Source: Hymenobacter aquaticus
GTDB taxonomy: Bacteria > Bacteroidota > Bacteroidia > Cytophagales > Hymenobacteraceae
Direction of reading: 5' to 3'
Length of the DNA: 64,000 bases
Assembly (NCBI RefSeq): GCF_004765605.1
Contig: NZ_SRLC01000001.1
Location: 868,001-932,000, forward strand
The notes beneath the pieces were generated by a model. That model worked only from the letters and a program-made list of their open reading frames with translations. It did not search any database and was not told where the DNA came from. Positions 16,734 to 25,341 of this stretch are shown here, in pieces; position 1 is the first letter of the stretch, and every line of letters starts with the position of its first letter. The position numbers and the translations under genes are program-made.

Positions 16734-18569
16734 CTATTCTGCCGGCGGCGGTCCGGCCTCGGGGGGCGGCAGTGCGCCGGCGGCGGCAATCTTCTTGAAG
16801 AGGCGGGTTTTGGCCCGGCGCACGCTGGCCGGGTCAATGTTGAGCAGGGCCGCAATTTCCTTGGTGGCCAGGTTAATGTGGAAGTAGCTGGCCAGCCGTT
16901 GCTCGTGCGGGGTCAGGGCCGGGTACTTCGCCTGCAGCTCCTCGAAGAAGCGCGGATGCACCTGCTCGAAATGCACCTTGAACCGCCCCCAGTCCTCATC
17001 GAGGTACGTGTGGCTGTTGAGCACCGCCTGGATGCCGGCCAAGTCTTTCTGCTGGTCGGGCCGCTGCTTGTTCAGCTCCCGGATCTGGCTCTTGAGCTCG
17101 GCCAGCAGCGCGTTTTTCTGCTCCACGTAGAGGGCAGTAGAGGCCAGCTCGCGCTGGTTGGCTTCGAGCTGCTGCTGCAACGCATGGTTGGCGGCTTGCT
17201 GCTGGCGGTGGTCGGCGCTGAGCTGCTGCTGGTCGGCGCGCAGGGCGGCCTGAATGTGGCTGTTCTGCAGTACGATTTCGCGGTGGCGCAGCTGCTGCTG
17301 CCGGATATCGAGGGCCAGGGCCGCGGCGTCGCGCTCGGTGGCCAGTAGCGCCCGTTGCAGGTACTGCAGGTGAATGTTCAGGGCCAGGGAGAAGCTCAAG
17401 GCGTGGGCAACGAGGGCCAGGTGGGGCAGCGCATTTCCGTCGTTATCGACGGTGACAGCCACGTGGTAGCCGGCGGCCAGCAGCACGCCGAGCAGGGGCA
17501 GTACGTTGGCCAGCAGGTAGGGGCGGGCCAGCGGTAGTTGCCGCCGGTCGGCGGTTACTGCGGTGGCCAGCAGCAACCCCAGCAGGCCCAGCACCAGCAG
17601 GTTGTCGAGCAGCAGCGAGTACTGGTCGAGGTAAAAGCCGCTTAGGTTCACGACCCCTACCGCCAACGTAAAGAGGCCGTAGCCGACCAGCCCGCAGCGC
17701 AGGGCGACATCGAGGCGGGGTAGGCGGGCGCGGGTGCCCAGGTAGGTGCGCGTGAGCTGCACCAGGCCCAGCAGCAGCAGGCCCACGCTCAGATGCATCA
17801 GCGCGCTGTTGAGGGTGTAGGCATAGCTGCGGCCGGAGGAGAGCACCAGCTGGCTAAACGTCGGGCCCGGCCACCACTGCTTGAATATGCCCCGATAGGC
17901 CGTCAGGTAGAGCACGCCTCCCAGCTGGCCGCAGAGGTACCAGGCGGTGGGGCGGTCGGGCCGGCGCAGGTAGGCGTGCGCGTTGAGCAGCAGCAGCAGC
18001 CCTAGCACGGCCAGCGCCACCAGCCAGGCCACGTAGGAAAACAGGTCAGCTTGCCGGGCCTGGGCCGCCGGTGCCAGCTGCACCCGCAGGCTTATTGCCG
18101 GGGGCAAGGAGGCGCGCGCGCCCAACCGCACCAGCACGTAGCAGGTGGTGGTGGCGGCCGCCGGCAGGCGCAGCGGCAGCCCGCCTTTCACCCACTGGCT
18201 ATCGGTGGCCACGGCCACGCCCGCCCGGCGTGAATGCCAGGTGCGAGTATTCTGGTCGACGAAGTAGAAGGTGTTGTCCAGCGCGGGCAGCACCGTGAGC
18301 TGGGCATCCTCGCTGTAGCGGCTGGGGTTGCGCACGGCCAGCCGCAGCCAGAAGCGGCGGGCCTGGGCGGGGCGCAGGGAGTCGGCCGGGGCGAAGGCCA
18401 GCGTTGGGTCGTGCAGCACGCGCGGCCAGGCGTAGCCTCGGTCGGGCAGCACCTCCACGCGCCCAACGACCGGACCGCCCTGCGCGGCGCTACGCAGGGT
18501 GGCCAGTAGCAGCCATGCCAGCAGCAGGCCGGCGCGCAGCAGCCCCGGGTGAGCGGCCCCGCTACGCAC
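16734..18569 (-). CDS. Membrane sensor with 7TMR-DISM-type input, coiled coil and LuxR-like helix-turn-helix output
   Basis: A 611-residue protein when started at GTG 18569, which gives signal peptide GLLRAGLLLAWLLLATLRSAAQ. An extracytoplasmic beta-domain of the 7TMR-DISM type spans about 25-185 (RRFWLRLAVRNPSRYSED, TFYFVD). Seven hydrophobic segments follow (about 190-400), then a long Gln-rich coiled coil, and a C-terminal DNA-binding domain (YPALTPHEQRLASYFHINLA, TKEIAALLNIDPASVRRAK). No histidine kinase or receiver domain is visible, so it would act as a one-component membrane-bound transcription regulator, a layout frequent in Bacteroidota. The frame opens to 18857, but that part is antisense to or overlaps a decayed resolvase and lacks a signal peptide. 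Likely signals are unknown; nearby targets may be the two direct-repeat promoters. Confidence 0.8.
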   Translation of the reverse strand: MRSGAAHPGLLRAGLLLAWLLLATLRSAAQGGPVVGRVEVLPDRGYAWPRVLHDPTLAFAPADSLRPAQARRFWLRLAVRNPSRYSEDAQLTVLPALDNTFYFVDQNTRTWHSRRAGVAVATDSQWVKGGLPLRLPAAATTTCYVLVRLGARASLPPAISLRVQLAPAAQARQADLFSYVAWLVALAVLGLLLLLNAHAYLRRPDRPTAWYLCGQLGGVLYLTAYRGIFKQWWPGPTFSQLVLSSGRSYAYTLNSALMHLSVGLLLLGLVQLTRTYLGTRARLPRLDVALRCGLVGYGLFTLAVGVVNLSGFYLDQYSLLLDNLLVLGLLGLLLATAVTADRRQLPLARPYLLANVLPLLGVLLAAGYHVAVTVDNDGNALPHLALVAHALSFSLALNIHLQYLQRALLATERDAAALALDIRQQQLRHREIVLQNSHIQAALRADQQQLSADHRQQQAANHALQQQLEANQRELASTALYVEQKNALLAELKSQIRELNKQRPDQQKDLAGIQAVLNSHTYLDEDWGRFKVHFEQVHPRFFEELQAKYPALTPHEQRLASYFHINLATKEIAALLNIDPASVRRAKTRLFKKIAAAGALPPPEAGPPPAE

Positions 18570-18936
18570 GGGCCGGGCTCGGGTGGGCTGACACCGCGCT
18601 ACCAACGCGCGGGCTGGTAATCGGGCAGCCGGCAAAGCGCAGTATTCTGTAGAGGGTACGCCGGGAGCCAACCTGGAAGTTATCCATGATTTGGCGGGTA
18701 GAATGCTGGCCTGCCTCGTAGGGTTTCCGCACGGCGGGGCCAATTTGCTGGTAGCGCGGTGCCAGCCCGGCGTAGGTACGCGGCACCAGCACGTTGCGTT
18801 CCCGACTGAGCTTGTGAGCCTGCACCCCGGCCCCGGTGTCGGTAAAAACCAGCTCACAGCCAGCCTGGCGCAGGGCGTCGAGTTGCAGGTCCAGGACTTG
18901 TTCGCTGGTACTGACGCGGGCGTGGCCGAGTTTCAT
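18562..18936 (-). pseudogene. Decayed serine resolvase/invertase (internal deletion)
   Basis: ATG 18936 begins MKLGHARVSTSEQVLDLQLD, a clear Tn3-type resolvase N-terminus with the catalytic Ser in RVST. After FTDTGAGVQ the catalytic core is missing, and the sequence resumes near the C-terminal helix-turn-helix (RKPYEAGQHSTRQIMDNFQV, TLYRILRFAG). About 100 recognisable residues remain of the usual 180-200, so site-specific recombination activity should be lost. After RFAG the frame reads into unrelated sequence and overlaps the start of the sensor gene. It is probably the scar of a transposon or invertible element. Confidence 0.75.
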
Positions 18937-19054
18937 CCAAAAAGGGTGCAAATGGTACCGAAAAGAAGCAAAATGCGAATTTACGGTATCTTGATTGCGG
19001 AAGCCAGCTTCGGGGACCGGCTTTTCTCGTACCAGGGTGCCAATTTCGGAAATG

Positions 19055-19111
19055 GAGCGGGCCATGACAAAAAGGGACGTTTTACACTCTCCTTTTTGTC
19101 ATGGCCCGCTC
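19055..19111. repeat. Perfect 21-bp inverted repeat beside the resolvase remnant
   Basis: The arms at 19055-19075 and 19091-19111 are perfect complements around a 15-base spacer. Each arm, read outward to inward, contains ATGGCCCGCTC, so an open frame can start on both strands (MARSISEIGT on minus, MARSLLNAAR on plus). It may be a recombination site or a duplicated transposon end left with the resolvase relic; it lacks the T-run of a classical terminator. Confidence 0.7.
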
Positions 19112-19155
19112 TCTGCTCAATGCGGCCCGGCGCCGCGCGTTTGATTCCCCGCCGC

Positions 19156-19192
19156 GGCCGCTGTGCCCCGGACCAGGCGGGGCACAGCGGCC
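19156..19192 (-). terminator. Terminator-like hairpin after the sigma/barrel operon
   Basis: A 15-bp GC-rich stem (GGCCGCTGTGCCCCG, 19156-19170, with 19178-19192) and a 7-base loop lie 27 bases past the stop of the beta-barrel gene. No T-run follows. Confidence 0.6.
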
Positions 19193-19219
19193 CGAGTTGC
19201 TGCCCACGGTTACCAGCCG

Positions 19220-20374
19220 TTAGTCCAGAATCGAGATGCCGAAGCTGATGCTCTGGGCCTGGGGGCCGCGGTTGTTTTTGAACAGCTCGTTCATGTTGTA
19301 CTTCACGAACAGGTCGATGCCCCGCACCCCGATCAGGCCCTGCACCCCGTACTGGAAGTCTTCCAGGTTGAAGCTGCCCCGGTCTTTGTCTTTGCGGGTG
19401 TTGCCTTCGTCTTCGTACTTAATCTTGGTGTGGCTGGCCAGGCGGTAGCCGCCGAAGCCCCCCACGCCGATGCGGAACGCGTCGTGCCCGGTTTTGTCCT
19501 GGAAGTTGAGCTTGGCCATCAAGGGCAGGTTGATGACGGTGGTGGCCAGCTTGCTTTTTTCCAGGCTCAGCAGCGGGTCCTGCACGATGGTGGTGCGGGA
19601 GTCGGGGGCCAGCAGGCGGCGGTTCTTGTCGAACATGTAGTTGTTGAAGGCCAGCTCGGGGCCCAGCACCAGAAACAGCGGGCTGCGGCGGCCACCCACC
19701 CGGATATCGTAGTGCCAGTTCAGGCTGACGTAGCGCGAGCCGGTGGGCTTCAGGTCAAACTCCTCTTCGGCCCGGCCCGAGCGGTTGGTCAGCGCGTTCA
19801 GGCCCAGGTCGAGGGAGAAGTTGCTGTGCACGGCGCGGTTGGCGTGCTCCTCGCGCTTGGCCCGGCGAGAAGCTTCCCGCAGCGAGTCGCCCCGGTGCGA
19901 ATGGTCACGCTCGATGTTGATGGACACTTCGTCGTCTTCCTTTTTGTCGCCGTTCTTGGCACCTTCCTTCACCGAGATGCTGAACACCTGCCCAAACTTG
20001 TAGTTTTTCAGGGCCACTTTGGTGGCGGGCTCCTCGTTGCGCACCGTTATCCGGATCTGCTCGGGGGCCTGGGTGCCGGGCCGGTCTTTGGCGGGGTAAA
20101 ACTCCATGGTCACGGGGCTGTTGCCGGCATTTTTGCTGGCCAGCTCGGCCTGGTGAATGTAGCGGTCCAGCAGGGCCATCAGCGAATCGAGACGGTAGGT
20201 ACGCAGCTCGCGCAGTTGCTCCTTGTTCTTAGTGTAAAGGGTCATGGTGGCCTGGTTGGGCAGTTTCACCACGATGGTATCGTCGTTGGCCGGCTTAGAA
20301 GCGGCCTGGGAGCGGGAGGGAGCCGCCAGAACTGTCAGCAGCAGCAGGGCCAACAGGCAGGAAAAACGTTTCAT
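19220..20374 (-). CDS. Outer-membrane beta-barrel protein (PorT-like) of an ECF sigma operon
   Basis: A 384-residue protein with signal peptide MKRFSCLLALLLLTVLAAPS. Residues about 30-180 are charged and mainly periplasmic. The C-terminal ~200 residues consist of alternating beta-strands typical of a small barrel (SNFSLDLGLNALTN, YVSLNWHYDIRVGGRRSPLF, FRIGVGGFGGYRLASHTKIK, FVKYNMNELF) and end in SISFGISILD. It is the last gene of a three-gene unit after a sigma factor and a single-TM protein, an arrangement repeated in many Bacteroidota genomes. The function is not established; I infer an envelope-stress or surface-maintenance role from context only. Confidence 0.75.
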   Translation of the reverse strand: MKRFSCLLALLLLTVLAAPSRSQAASKPANDDTIVVKLPNQATMTLYTKNKEQLRELRTYRLDSLMALLDRYIHQAELASKNAGNSPVTMEFYPAKDRPGTQAPEQIRITVRNEEPATKVALKNYKFGQVFSISVKEGAKNGDKKEDDEVSINIERDHSHRGDSLREASRRAKREEHANRAVHSNFSLDLGLNALTNRSGRAEEEFDLKPTGSRYVSLNWHYDIRVGGRRSPLFLVLGPELAFNNYMFDKNRRLLAPDSRTTIVQDPLLSLEKSKLATTVINLPLMAKLNFQDKTGHDAFRIGVGGFGGYRLASHTKIKYEDEGNTRKDKDRGSFNLEDFQYGVQGLIGVRGIDLFVKYNMNELFKNNRGPQAQSISFGISILD

Positions 20375-20394
20375 GACGTAGGGAGTTGAAAATC

Positions 20395-21264
20395 TCAGAG
20401 TTGAATGACTTTGGTGGCCGAGTGATTGAACACGTTCACCTGAACGGTGACGGTTTCCGGCAACTCGACTTTGGGCAGCTTCACGCGGCCGTCTTTCACG
20501 GCCGTTTTAGCTTTGTGAAACAGGTTTTTGAGGTGCGAATCCGACTCGTAGCGGGGCTGCGCGTCCGCGGCGGCTACGACTACCGGTGCTTCCGTGCCGC
20601 GGTGCACTTCCACTTCGATAGCGCCCGTGGGGGCGGGGGAGACGGGGGTAGGCGTTGGGGTGGCGGCCACTTCCGGGGCTGAGCGGTGCTCCGGTTGCAC
20701 CGAAACAGCGGCGGAAGCAACCTGGGCCACGGCCTGGGCCGGTACCGGCGCCGGGCCAGTGGCTGGGGTTGGTTTGGCGGCAGCCTGCGCGACCAGCCGG
20801 TTAACGGTAGCGGCGGGCCGGGAAGCCGGCTGCGACGTCCGGGCGCTGGTGGCTTGCTCTGCGGAAGCCGGAGTCGGAACCGGGGCGGCGGCTACTGCCG
20901 ATGGGTTGGTCGGGTCTTCTAAGCGGCTAGATGGAAACGCCGGATCGGCGGTTGCCTGCGGGCCGGCAGATTTTTTTGCGGCACTTTTTTCTTCTCCCGT
21001 AACGGGGTTCGACTGCGGAGCCGAACCCGTAGTGCTAGCCAGCGTGCCGGCCGCGGGTTCGGTGCCGCTGGGGCGCAGCAGCCAGCCGCCGCCGGCCACG
21101 ATGAGCAGGGCAATCATGGCCGCGGCGGCGTAGAGCCACATAGCCGGGCGCTTTTTGGCCGGCCGGATTTCTTCCTCCAGCTGGTTCCAGAGGTAGGCCG
21201 GCGGGGTGGGCGCGTGGTGCTGCAGCTGGTCGCGAAACAGCTTATCAATATCTTCCGGTTGCAT
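20395..21264 (-). CDS. Single-TM putative anti-sigma factor
   Basis: A 289-residue protein whose N-terminus (MQPEDIDKLFRDQLQHHAP) is cytoplasmic and fits the short sigma-binding region of Bacteroidota anti-sigma-like proteins. One TM helix (about 42-63, MWLYAAAAMIALLIVAGGGW) is followed by a long Pro/Ala/Thr/Val-rich periplasmic region and a folded C-terminal piece (VKLPKVELPETVTVQVNVFN). Its start overlaps the end of the sigma gene by 20 bp, so the two are translationally coupled. No zinc-binding anti-sigma motif (HxxxCxxC) is visible, so the anti-sigma role rests on topology and position. Confidence 0.7.
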   Translation of the reverse strand: MQPEDIDKLFRDQLQHHAPTPPAYLWNQLEEEIRPAKKRPAMWLYAAAAMIALLIVAGGGWLLRPSGTEPAAGTLASTTGSAPQSNPVTGEEKSAAKKSAGPQATADPAFPSSRLEDPTNPSAVAAAPVPTPASAEQATSARTSQPASRPAATVNRLVAQAAAKPTPATGPAPVPAQAVAQVASAAVSVQPEHRSAPEVAATPTPTPVSPAPTGAIEVEVHRGTEAPVVVAAADAQPRYESDSHLKNLFHKAKTAVKDGRVKLPKVELPETVTVQVNVFNHSATKVIQL

Positions 21265-21820
21265 AATATTCTTTCGGTGAGGAGGTGGAAGTGCTCAGGC
21301 TGACGGCGGCCAGGCGGCGCTGCAGCATGGCGCGGGCCTTGCTGAGCTGCGATTTGGAAGTGCCCTCGGAAATGCCCAGCAACTCGGCAATTTCGGGGTG
21401 GGAATAGCCTTCCAGGGCGTAGAGGTTGAACACGGTGCGGTAGCCGGCCGGCAAATCAGCCAGCAACGCCAGCAGATCGGCCGCGTTCAGGTTGCTTTCG
21501 GCCTCGGCGGCCGTGGCCGGCACGTCCGTCACCATGTCGTCGATGGCCAGGTGCAGGGGCTCTTTGCGGCGCAGCTGCCCCAGGGCCTCGTTCACCATAA
21601 TCCGGCGGATCCAGCCCTCGAAGCTGCCCTCGTGCCGGTACTGATCCAGGGCCCGGAACACTTTGGCAAACCCACCCAGCATGGCTTCCTCCGCGTCTTC
21701 GCGGCGGCGCAGATACCGGATGCATACGCCCAGCATCATGCCCGCAAACCGCTCGTAGAGCAGTTTCTGGGCACGGCCACTGCCTTGGCGGCACGCAGCA
21801 ATGAGGTCGGCGTCAGTCAC
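21245..21820 (-). CDS. ECF-type RNA polymerase sigma factor
   Basis: With GTG 21820 as start the product is 191 residues (TDADLIAACRQGSGRAQKLL at the N-terminus, the usual beginning of this family). Region 2 is present (MLGVCIRYLRRREDAEEAML, GGFAKVFRALDQYRHEG, FEGWIRRIMVNEALGQLRR) and region 4 ends in the helix-turn-helix GYSHPEIAELLGISEGTSKS. It directs polymerase to a small regulon, probably controlled by the downstream membrane protein. The frame is open upstream to 21943, but that extension is not conserved-looking. Region 2.1/2.2 reads AEEAMLGGF instead of the common AEDLLQEVF, a modest deviation. Confidence 0.9.
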   Translation of the reverse strand: MTDADLIAACRQGSGRAQKLLYERFAGMMLGVCIRYLRRREDAEEAMLGGFAKVFRALDQYRHEGSFEGWIRRIMVNEALGQLRRKEPLHLAIDDMVTDVPATAAEAESNLNAADLLALLADLPAGYRTVFNLYALEGYSHPEIAELLGISEGTSKSQLSKARAMLQRRLAAVSLSTSTSSPKEYYATGRY

Positions 21821-22075
21821 GGGAAAAGCAGAGTAGAGTCGAACGATAGGAAGGTGTTTGGCGGGGTAGATGCGGCCGGCCGGGGCGGGGTTGCCTGGGA
21901 GGAAAAAATAATCAGCGGCTATGTGGTGGAGCCATCCAATCAAGCTTACATGGTGTCACATTTAAAGCCCTTATTTCCTTGTGCGTCTGTGGCAATGAGG
22001 TTAATTTTATTTGGAGTAATTGATTTACTGTCAATGATTTTGGTATAAATGTAACGTTGTTGAGAGGCCTTCTAA

Positions 22076-22083
22076 TAGTTTTG
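22076..22083 (+). promoter_or_regulatory. Possible -7 box (TAnnTTTG) of the lectin-like gene
   Basis: TAGTTTTG matches the Bacteroidota -7 consensus 29 bases before the ATG in an AT-rich upstream region. An upstream TTG at 22057 is 16 bases away, shorter than the usual spacing, so the assignment is weak. Confidence 0.3.
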
Positions 22084-22111
22084 ATTTTTCCACTAGCATA
22101 CTTCTTTTTTG

Positions 22112-24850
22112 ATGAAAAAAACCTGTCTCTTTTTCTTGCTTATCGGCCTATGGATCAATGCTGTTCACGCGCAACATCCTCTGCCTGCTGCCCGAGAAGC
22201 ACGACTGCAAAATGCTCTTCGTAAAGCTGTTACGAGTGTAGGCGTTTGTGGCGGTATGACTACTTCTGGAACCGCTACCATTCCGACGTACACGGAAGCC
22301 ATGCGAACGGAAGACATTGCTTCCCTGAATTATATCGGCGCTGAGTTTATTGGCCGGGCCTCGAGTTGGTGGGGAGATACAAACTTTAACGATGTTTTTG
22401 ACCCCACTAACACTGCCTACGAAGGCAGTGATAACGGGCATTTTGCACGAACGTATGCCAATAGTCAACGGCTGTTGGATGGCCATCCGGATAGAATCAT
22501 TCAGGGAGCAGTGTTTGAAATTGTGAACGAGAATGTTAATAACATGTTGATTCCCAATTGGGTATGGAAAGGTTTTGGTTTGGATCCACCCACAACTCAG
22601 CAGAAATTCTGCCTGAGGGATATTGCCTTCGATTCTGCTTTCGATCCTAATGCAGGCGACAACGATCAGCCCTTCCAGGTGCCGGACGTAACGAAGCTGC
22701 AGGCGCGTATGTGGCTCTACTACAGGGCCTGCAGCTACATTGCGACCGATATAGAAGCCCTGCACATGGGCCAGTGGAATTTAATTGCAGCCCTTGATTC
22801 CGCTGGGCGGAACTCCACCGGAGCCTTGACGGGAAGAGCGAAGTATGCCTACACTAAAGATTTGTTTGACCGCATCAGAGCCTTTGCCGCGAATGGAGTA
22901 GCAGCACCCAATGGTTTTGCCCAGTACAATAATCGTCTGGGAGCACGAAAGGGGTACGTGTACCTCGACTGTCACAGCAAGAAAAAAATGCTGTACAATG
23001 GCTTGGTTGATCTGTTTGACTTCTACACCTATCCTCTCGGTGCCGAGGAGGTGATGACAATGACTCATCAGGATGCCAACGGTACGCTGCAAGCAGGCTC
23101 AAATAGCTTTTACCAGCAACCAGTTCAAGGGGTGCAACTTGTAATGAACGTGTGCAACTCGGGCTACTATGGCCCTTCCGGAAGAACGGACGGAAATGAC
23201 CGGCTGCTGCTACTTGAACTAGATAATGGCGTGAGTTCCGCCGATGCTCCCAACCTAGCCCCCACGCGCATGTACGGTTGGGACGAAATCGCCTGGTTTA
23301 CGAATCAGCCCCAAGCTTACCGCGCGGACCTGCTGCGCTATATCTATAGGTGGATGGCGTGTAACACGCCGAATGTGCATTTTCAAATGCCTGCGCGGCG
23401 CTCACACTACCGTTTCAATGCGACCCCTGCCAACACAGAACCCCAGCGAATCCTGGAGCTGTGGCGCGGAGACTATGATAATAACGATTCCTACGCGGCC
23501 GGTACCTTGTATACAGCGCCTAATACGCCGGCTCAATCCCAGAGCAACATTGCTATTGAGTCTGACGGCTCCATTTTTTGGTCCAGTGGTGGACAAATTC
23601 GCTTCGCCAGATGGGGTACGGAGCCAACCAATACGTCTCCCCATTGGATTCATGGTACCATTCCCAGCGTGACGAATGTGGCCGGCGATTTAGTGTTTTG
23701 TGAGAAGGGGCTACTCTTCTACCGCTCTACCTCAAACACAATTGACTACTGCCAGTACAATCCTAATAATACATGGACTCATTACTCCACTAGCTCTGCT
23801 ACAAATGGAGTGACGGCAAACGTAGCCGGAAATCTGGTGGTTGAAGGCTCCGGTCCCATCCAAAATCGGGTGAATGGCCGCACCATTTTTTACCGAAGCA
23901 CCGATAACAAGCTACAGTACATAAAGCAGAACGTGGCGAACAGGGTGTGGGAACACGTGGACTTGAGCCAATACGCGTCGCCGGTTGATGCGGTGGATGG
24001 CGCCATAGCGTGCCCCAATATGGGTACCATATTCTATATCTCAAACAATCGAATCAAAGCCCTGCGTTCATACGAATGGTCTTGGCAGGCGCCCGACAAT
24101 CAGACGTCGGTCGTGGATGCATACAGTAGCTTGGCGGTAGAAAAAACCGATGATTCAGGAGCTGTTGTCCTCTACTACATTACTACGATGGGCAACGTTT
24201 ATTACCTCAAGTACAATCATAATTACTCTGCGCCCCGGTGGGGTATTTTTTCGGAGCCCTACGTAACTCAGCAAGCTGGTCAGGCGGTTACGAACTCCCA
24301 AGATGCCTGGGGTAGCATTACCGTCGCCGGCAGCAGCTCCATCCTGTATGCTGGCTACAATAGCATCAAAAGTGTGCGCTACTGTAGTGGTGCCGTGAAC
24401 AACGGCTGGCAGCGCGAAGAGTATAGCCAAGTCCAGAACTGCGCCTGGGGGCTGGTGCGACAACCTGATAACAGCATGTTCTACATCGGCCCCGGAAACA
24501 AAATTCATTACCTCACTTGGGAGGCAAATAAATGTACTCAGGCTTTTCCGTCACCCGGCGCCGTGCTGCAAGAAGAGCCTGCTATGGCTGCAGCCTCAAG
24601 TATGATCCGGCAAACGGATGTATATCCTAACCCTGTCAACATGGAATTGACTATTTCCCTGGCACAGGTCGTTGCGACCGATGAGTATTGTCAGCTCTAT
24701 GATGCCTTGGGCAGGAAAGTCGCTGTCAGCAAGCGGCAGGACGATACGCACCAGTGGATTACCACCCGGCACATTCCGGCGGGCTTGTACTATCTGCGGG
24801 TCCAGGGCCGGGGCAACGTTGAAACACACAAAGTCCTGGTAGAGCACTAA
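22112..24850 (+). CDS. Secreted protein with lectin-like beta-propeller and T9SS type A sorting domain, atypically low G+C
   Basis: A 912-residue protein from ATG 22112, with signal peptide MKKTCLFFLLIGLWINAVHA. Residues about 25-420 form a folded domain I do not recognise; it has WNLIAALDSAGR and YVYLDCHSKKKMLYNGLVD and could be a glycoside-hydrolase-like barrel. Residues about 430-815 are repeated blades of the type GRTIFYRSTDNKLQYIKQN, resembling fucose-binding (PLL/AAL-type) propeller lectins. The last 80 residues (DVYPNPVNMELTISLAQ to ETHKVLVEH) are a T9SS sorting domain. By eye the gene is near half G+C with AT-ending codons, unlike its GC-rich neighbours, which suggests recent transfer. 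It could be a glycan-binding or glycan-degrading surface protein. Confidence 0.8.
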   Translation: MKKTCLFFLLIGLWINAVHAQHPLPAAREARLQNALRKAVTSVGVCGGMTTSGTATIPTYTEAMRTEDIASLNYIGAEFIGRASSWWGDTNFNDVFDPTNTAYEGSDNGHFARTYANSQRLLDGHPDRIIQGAVFEIVNENVNNMLIPNWVWKGFGLDPPTTQQKFCLRDIAFDSAFDPNAGDNDQPFQVPDVTKLQARMWLYYRACSYIATDIEALHMGQWNLIAALDSAGRNSTGALTGRAKYAYTKDLFDRIRAFAANGVAAPNGFAQYNNRLGARKGYVYLDCHSKKKMLYNGLVDLFDFYTYPLGAEEVMTMTHQDANGTLQAGSNSFYQQPVQGVQLVMNVCNSGYYGPSGRTDGNDRLLLLELDNGVSSADAPNLAPTRMYGWDEIAWFTNQPQAYRADLLRYIYRWMACNTPNVHFQMPARRSHYRFNATPANTEPQRILELWRGDYDNNDSYAAGTLYTAPNTPAQSQSNIAIESDGSIFWSSGGQIRFARWGTEPTNTSPHWIHGTIPSVTNVAGDLVFCEKGLLFYRSTSNTIDYCQYNPNNTWTHYSTSSATNGVTANVAGNLVVEGSGPIQNRVNGRTIFYRSTDNKLQYIKQNVANRVWEHVDLSQYASPVDAVDGAIACPNMGTIFYISNNRIKALRSYEWSWQAPDNQTSVVDAYSSLAVEKTDDSGAVVLYYITTMGNVYYLKYNHNYSAPRWGIFSEPYVTQQAGQAVTNSQDAWGSITVAGSSSILYAGYNSIKSVRYCSGAVNNGWQREEYSQVQNCAWGLVRQPDNSMFYIGPGNKIHYLTWEANKCTQAFPSPGAVLQEEPAMAAASSMIRQTDVYPNPVNMELTISLAQVVATDEYCQLYDALGRKVAVSKRQDDTHQWITTRHIPAGLYYLRVQGRGNVETHKVLVEH

Positions 24851-24854
24851 GCAT

Positions 24855-24900
24855 ACTCTATCCATAGAGTAAAGCCTCGGCATCAGCCGGGGCTTTTTTA
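24855..24900 (+). terminator. Rho-independent terminator after the lectin-like gene
   Basis: Two consecutive hairpins: ACTCTAT/ATAGAGT (24855-24870) and AAAGCCTCGG/CCGGGGCTTT (24871-24896, one G-T pair), followed by a T-run from 24894. Confidence 0.85.
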
Positions 24901-24956
24901 TTTCGGTAATTGAAAAAGCTTCTGAGCGACAGCAGCTGGCCCGGCCTGTAGCCGCC

Positions 24957-25220
24957 CTATTGCGGTGCCAGCGTTGCTGGCTGCCACAGCGCCAGTTCGG
25001 TTTGTAGAGGTAGAGGGCTGGCAAAGGCATGGGCCCGCACGTTGTTCAGCGAGCCGGGCGGGTAGTGCAGTTCCACGTCAAAGCCGCTGTCAGGACTCGG
25101 ATAAAAATACAGGAAGACACCCCCGGTCGTGCGCCGGCACCAGCTCAGATATGCGCCTCAATATTTAGTTAAGGGCTGTTTCCTGTCAGCAGCCGACGCA
25201 TTAAATTCAGTTAGGGTCAT
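24957..25220 (-). pseudogene. Short hypothetical gene interrupted by an in-frame TGA
   Basis: From ATG 25220 the frame reads MTLTEFNASAADRKQPLTKY, then TGA, then continues in the same frame for 66 codons (GAYLSWCRRTTGGVFLYFYP, FDVELHYPPGSLNNVRAHAF) to a TAG at 24957-24959. The joined product of 87 codons resembles a family of short Hymenobacter hypothetical proteins that I recall as starting MTLxEFxxL and containing a GTYLxxR segment and a VRAFT-like motif. No frameshift is needed, only one nonsense codon, so decay is recent or the stop is read through. Function unknown. Confidence 0.65.
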
Positions 25221-25226
25221 GCTGCA

Positions 25227-25273
25227 GCGGTACAAAAAAAGCCCTCCGCTACGAAGGGCTTTTTTTGTACCGC
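25227..25273. terminator. Strong bidirectional terminator hairpin
   Basis: A perfect 19-bp stem (25227-25245 with 25255-25273, 9-base loop) containing A7/T7 runs next to AGGGCT. It sits immediately upstream of the pseudogene start and downstream of the CoA-binding gene on the minus strand, so it separates the two. Confidence 0.9.
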
Positions 25274-25341
25274 CCACTGTCCAGTCGCATGCCGGGAGTA
25301 GCTGAGCTTGGTATTGCTTGCTGAAAAACAGGATAAGTAAA

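Noticed and set aside
18570..18857. N-terminal 96-codon extension of the sensor protein
   Set aside because: It overlaps the resolvase relic in another frame, contains no signal sequence and would bury the real signal peptide.
24965..25168. 67-codon plus-strand frame
   Set aside because: It is antisense to the pseudogene at 24957-25220, whose peptide looks far more protein-like.
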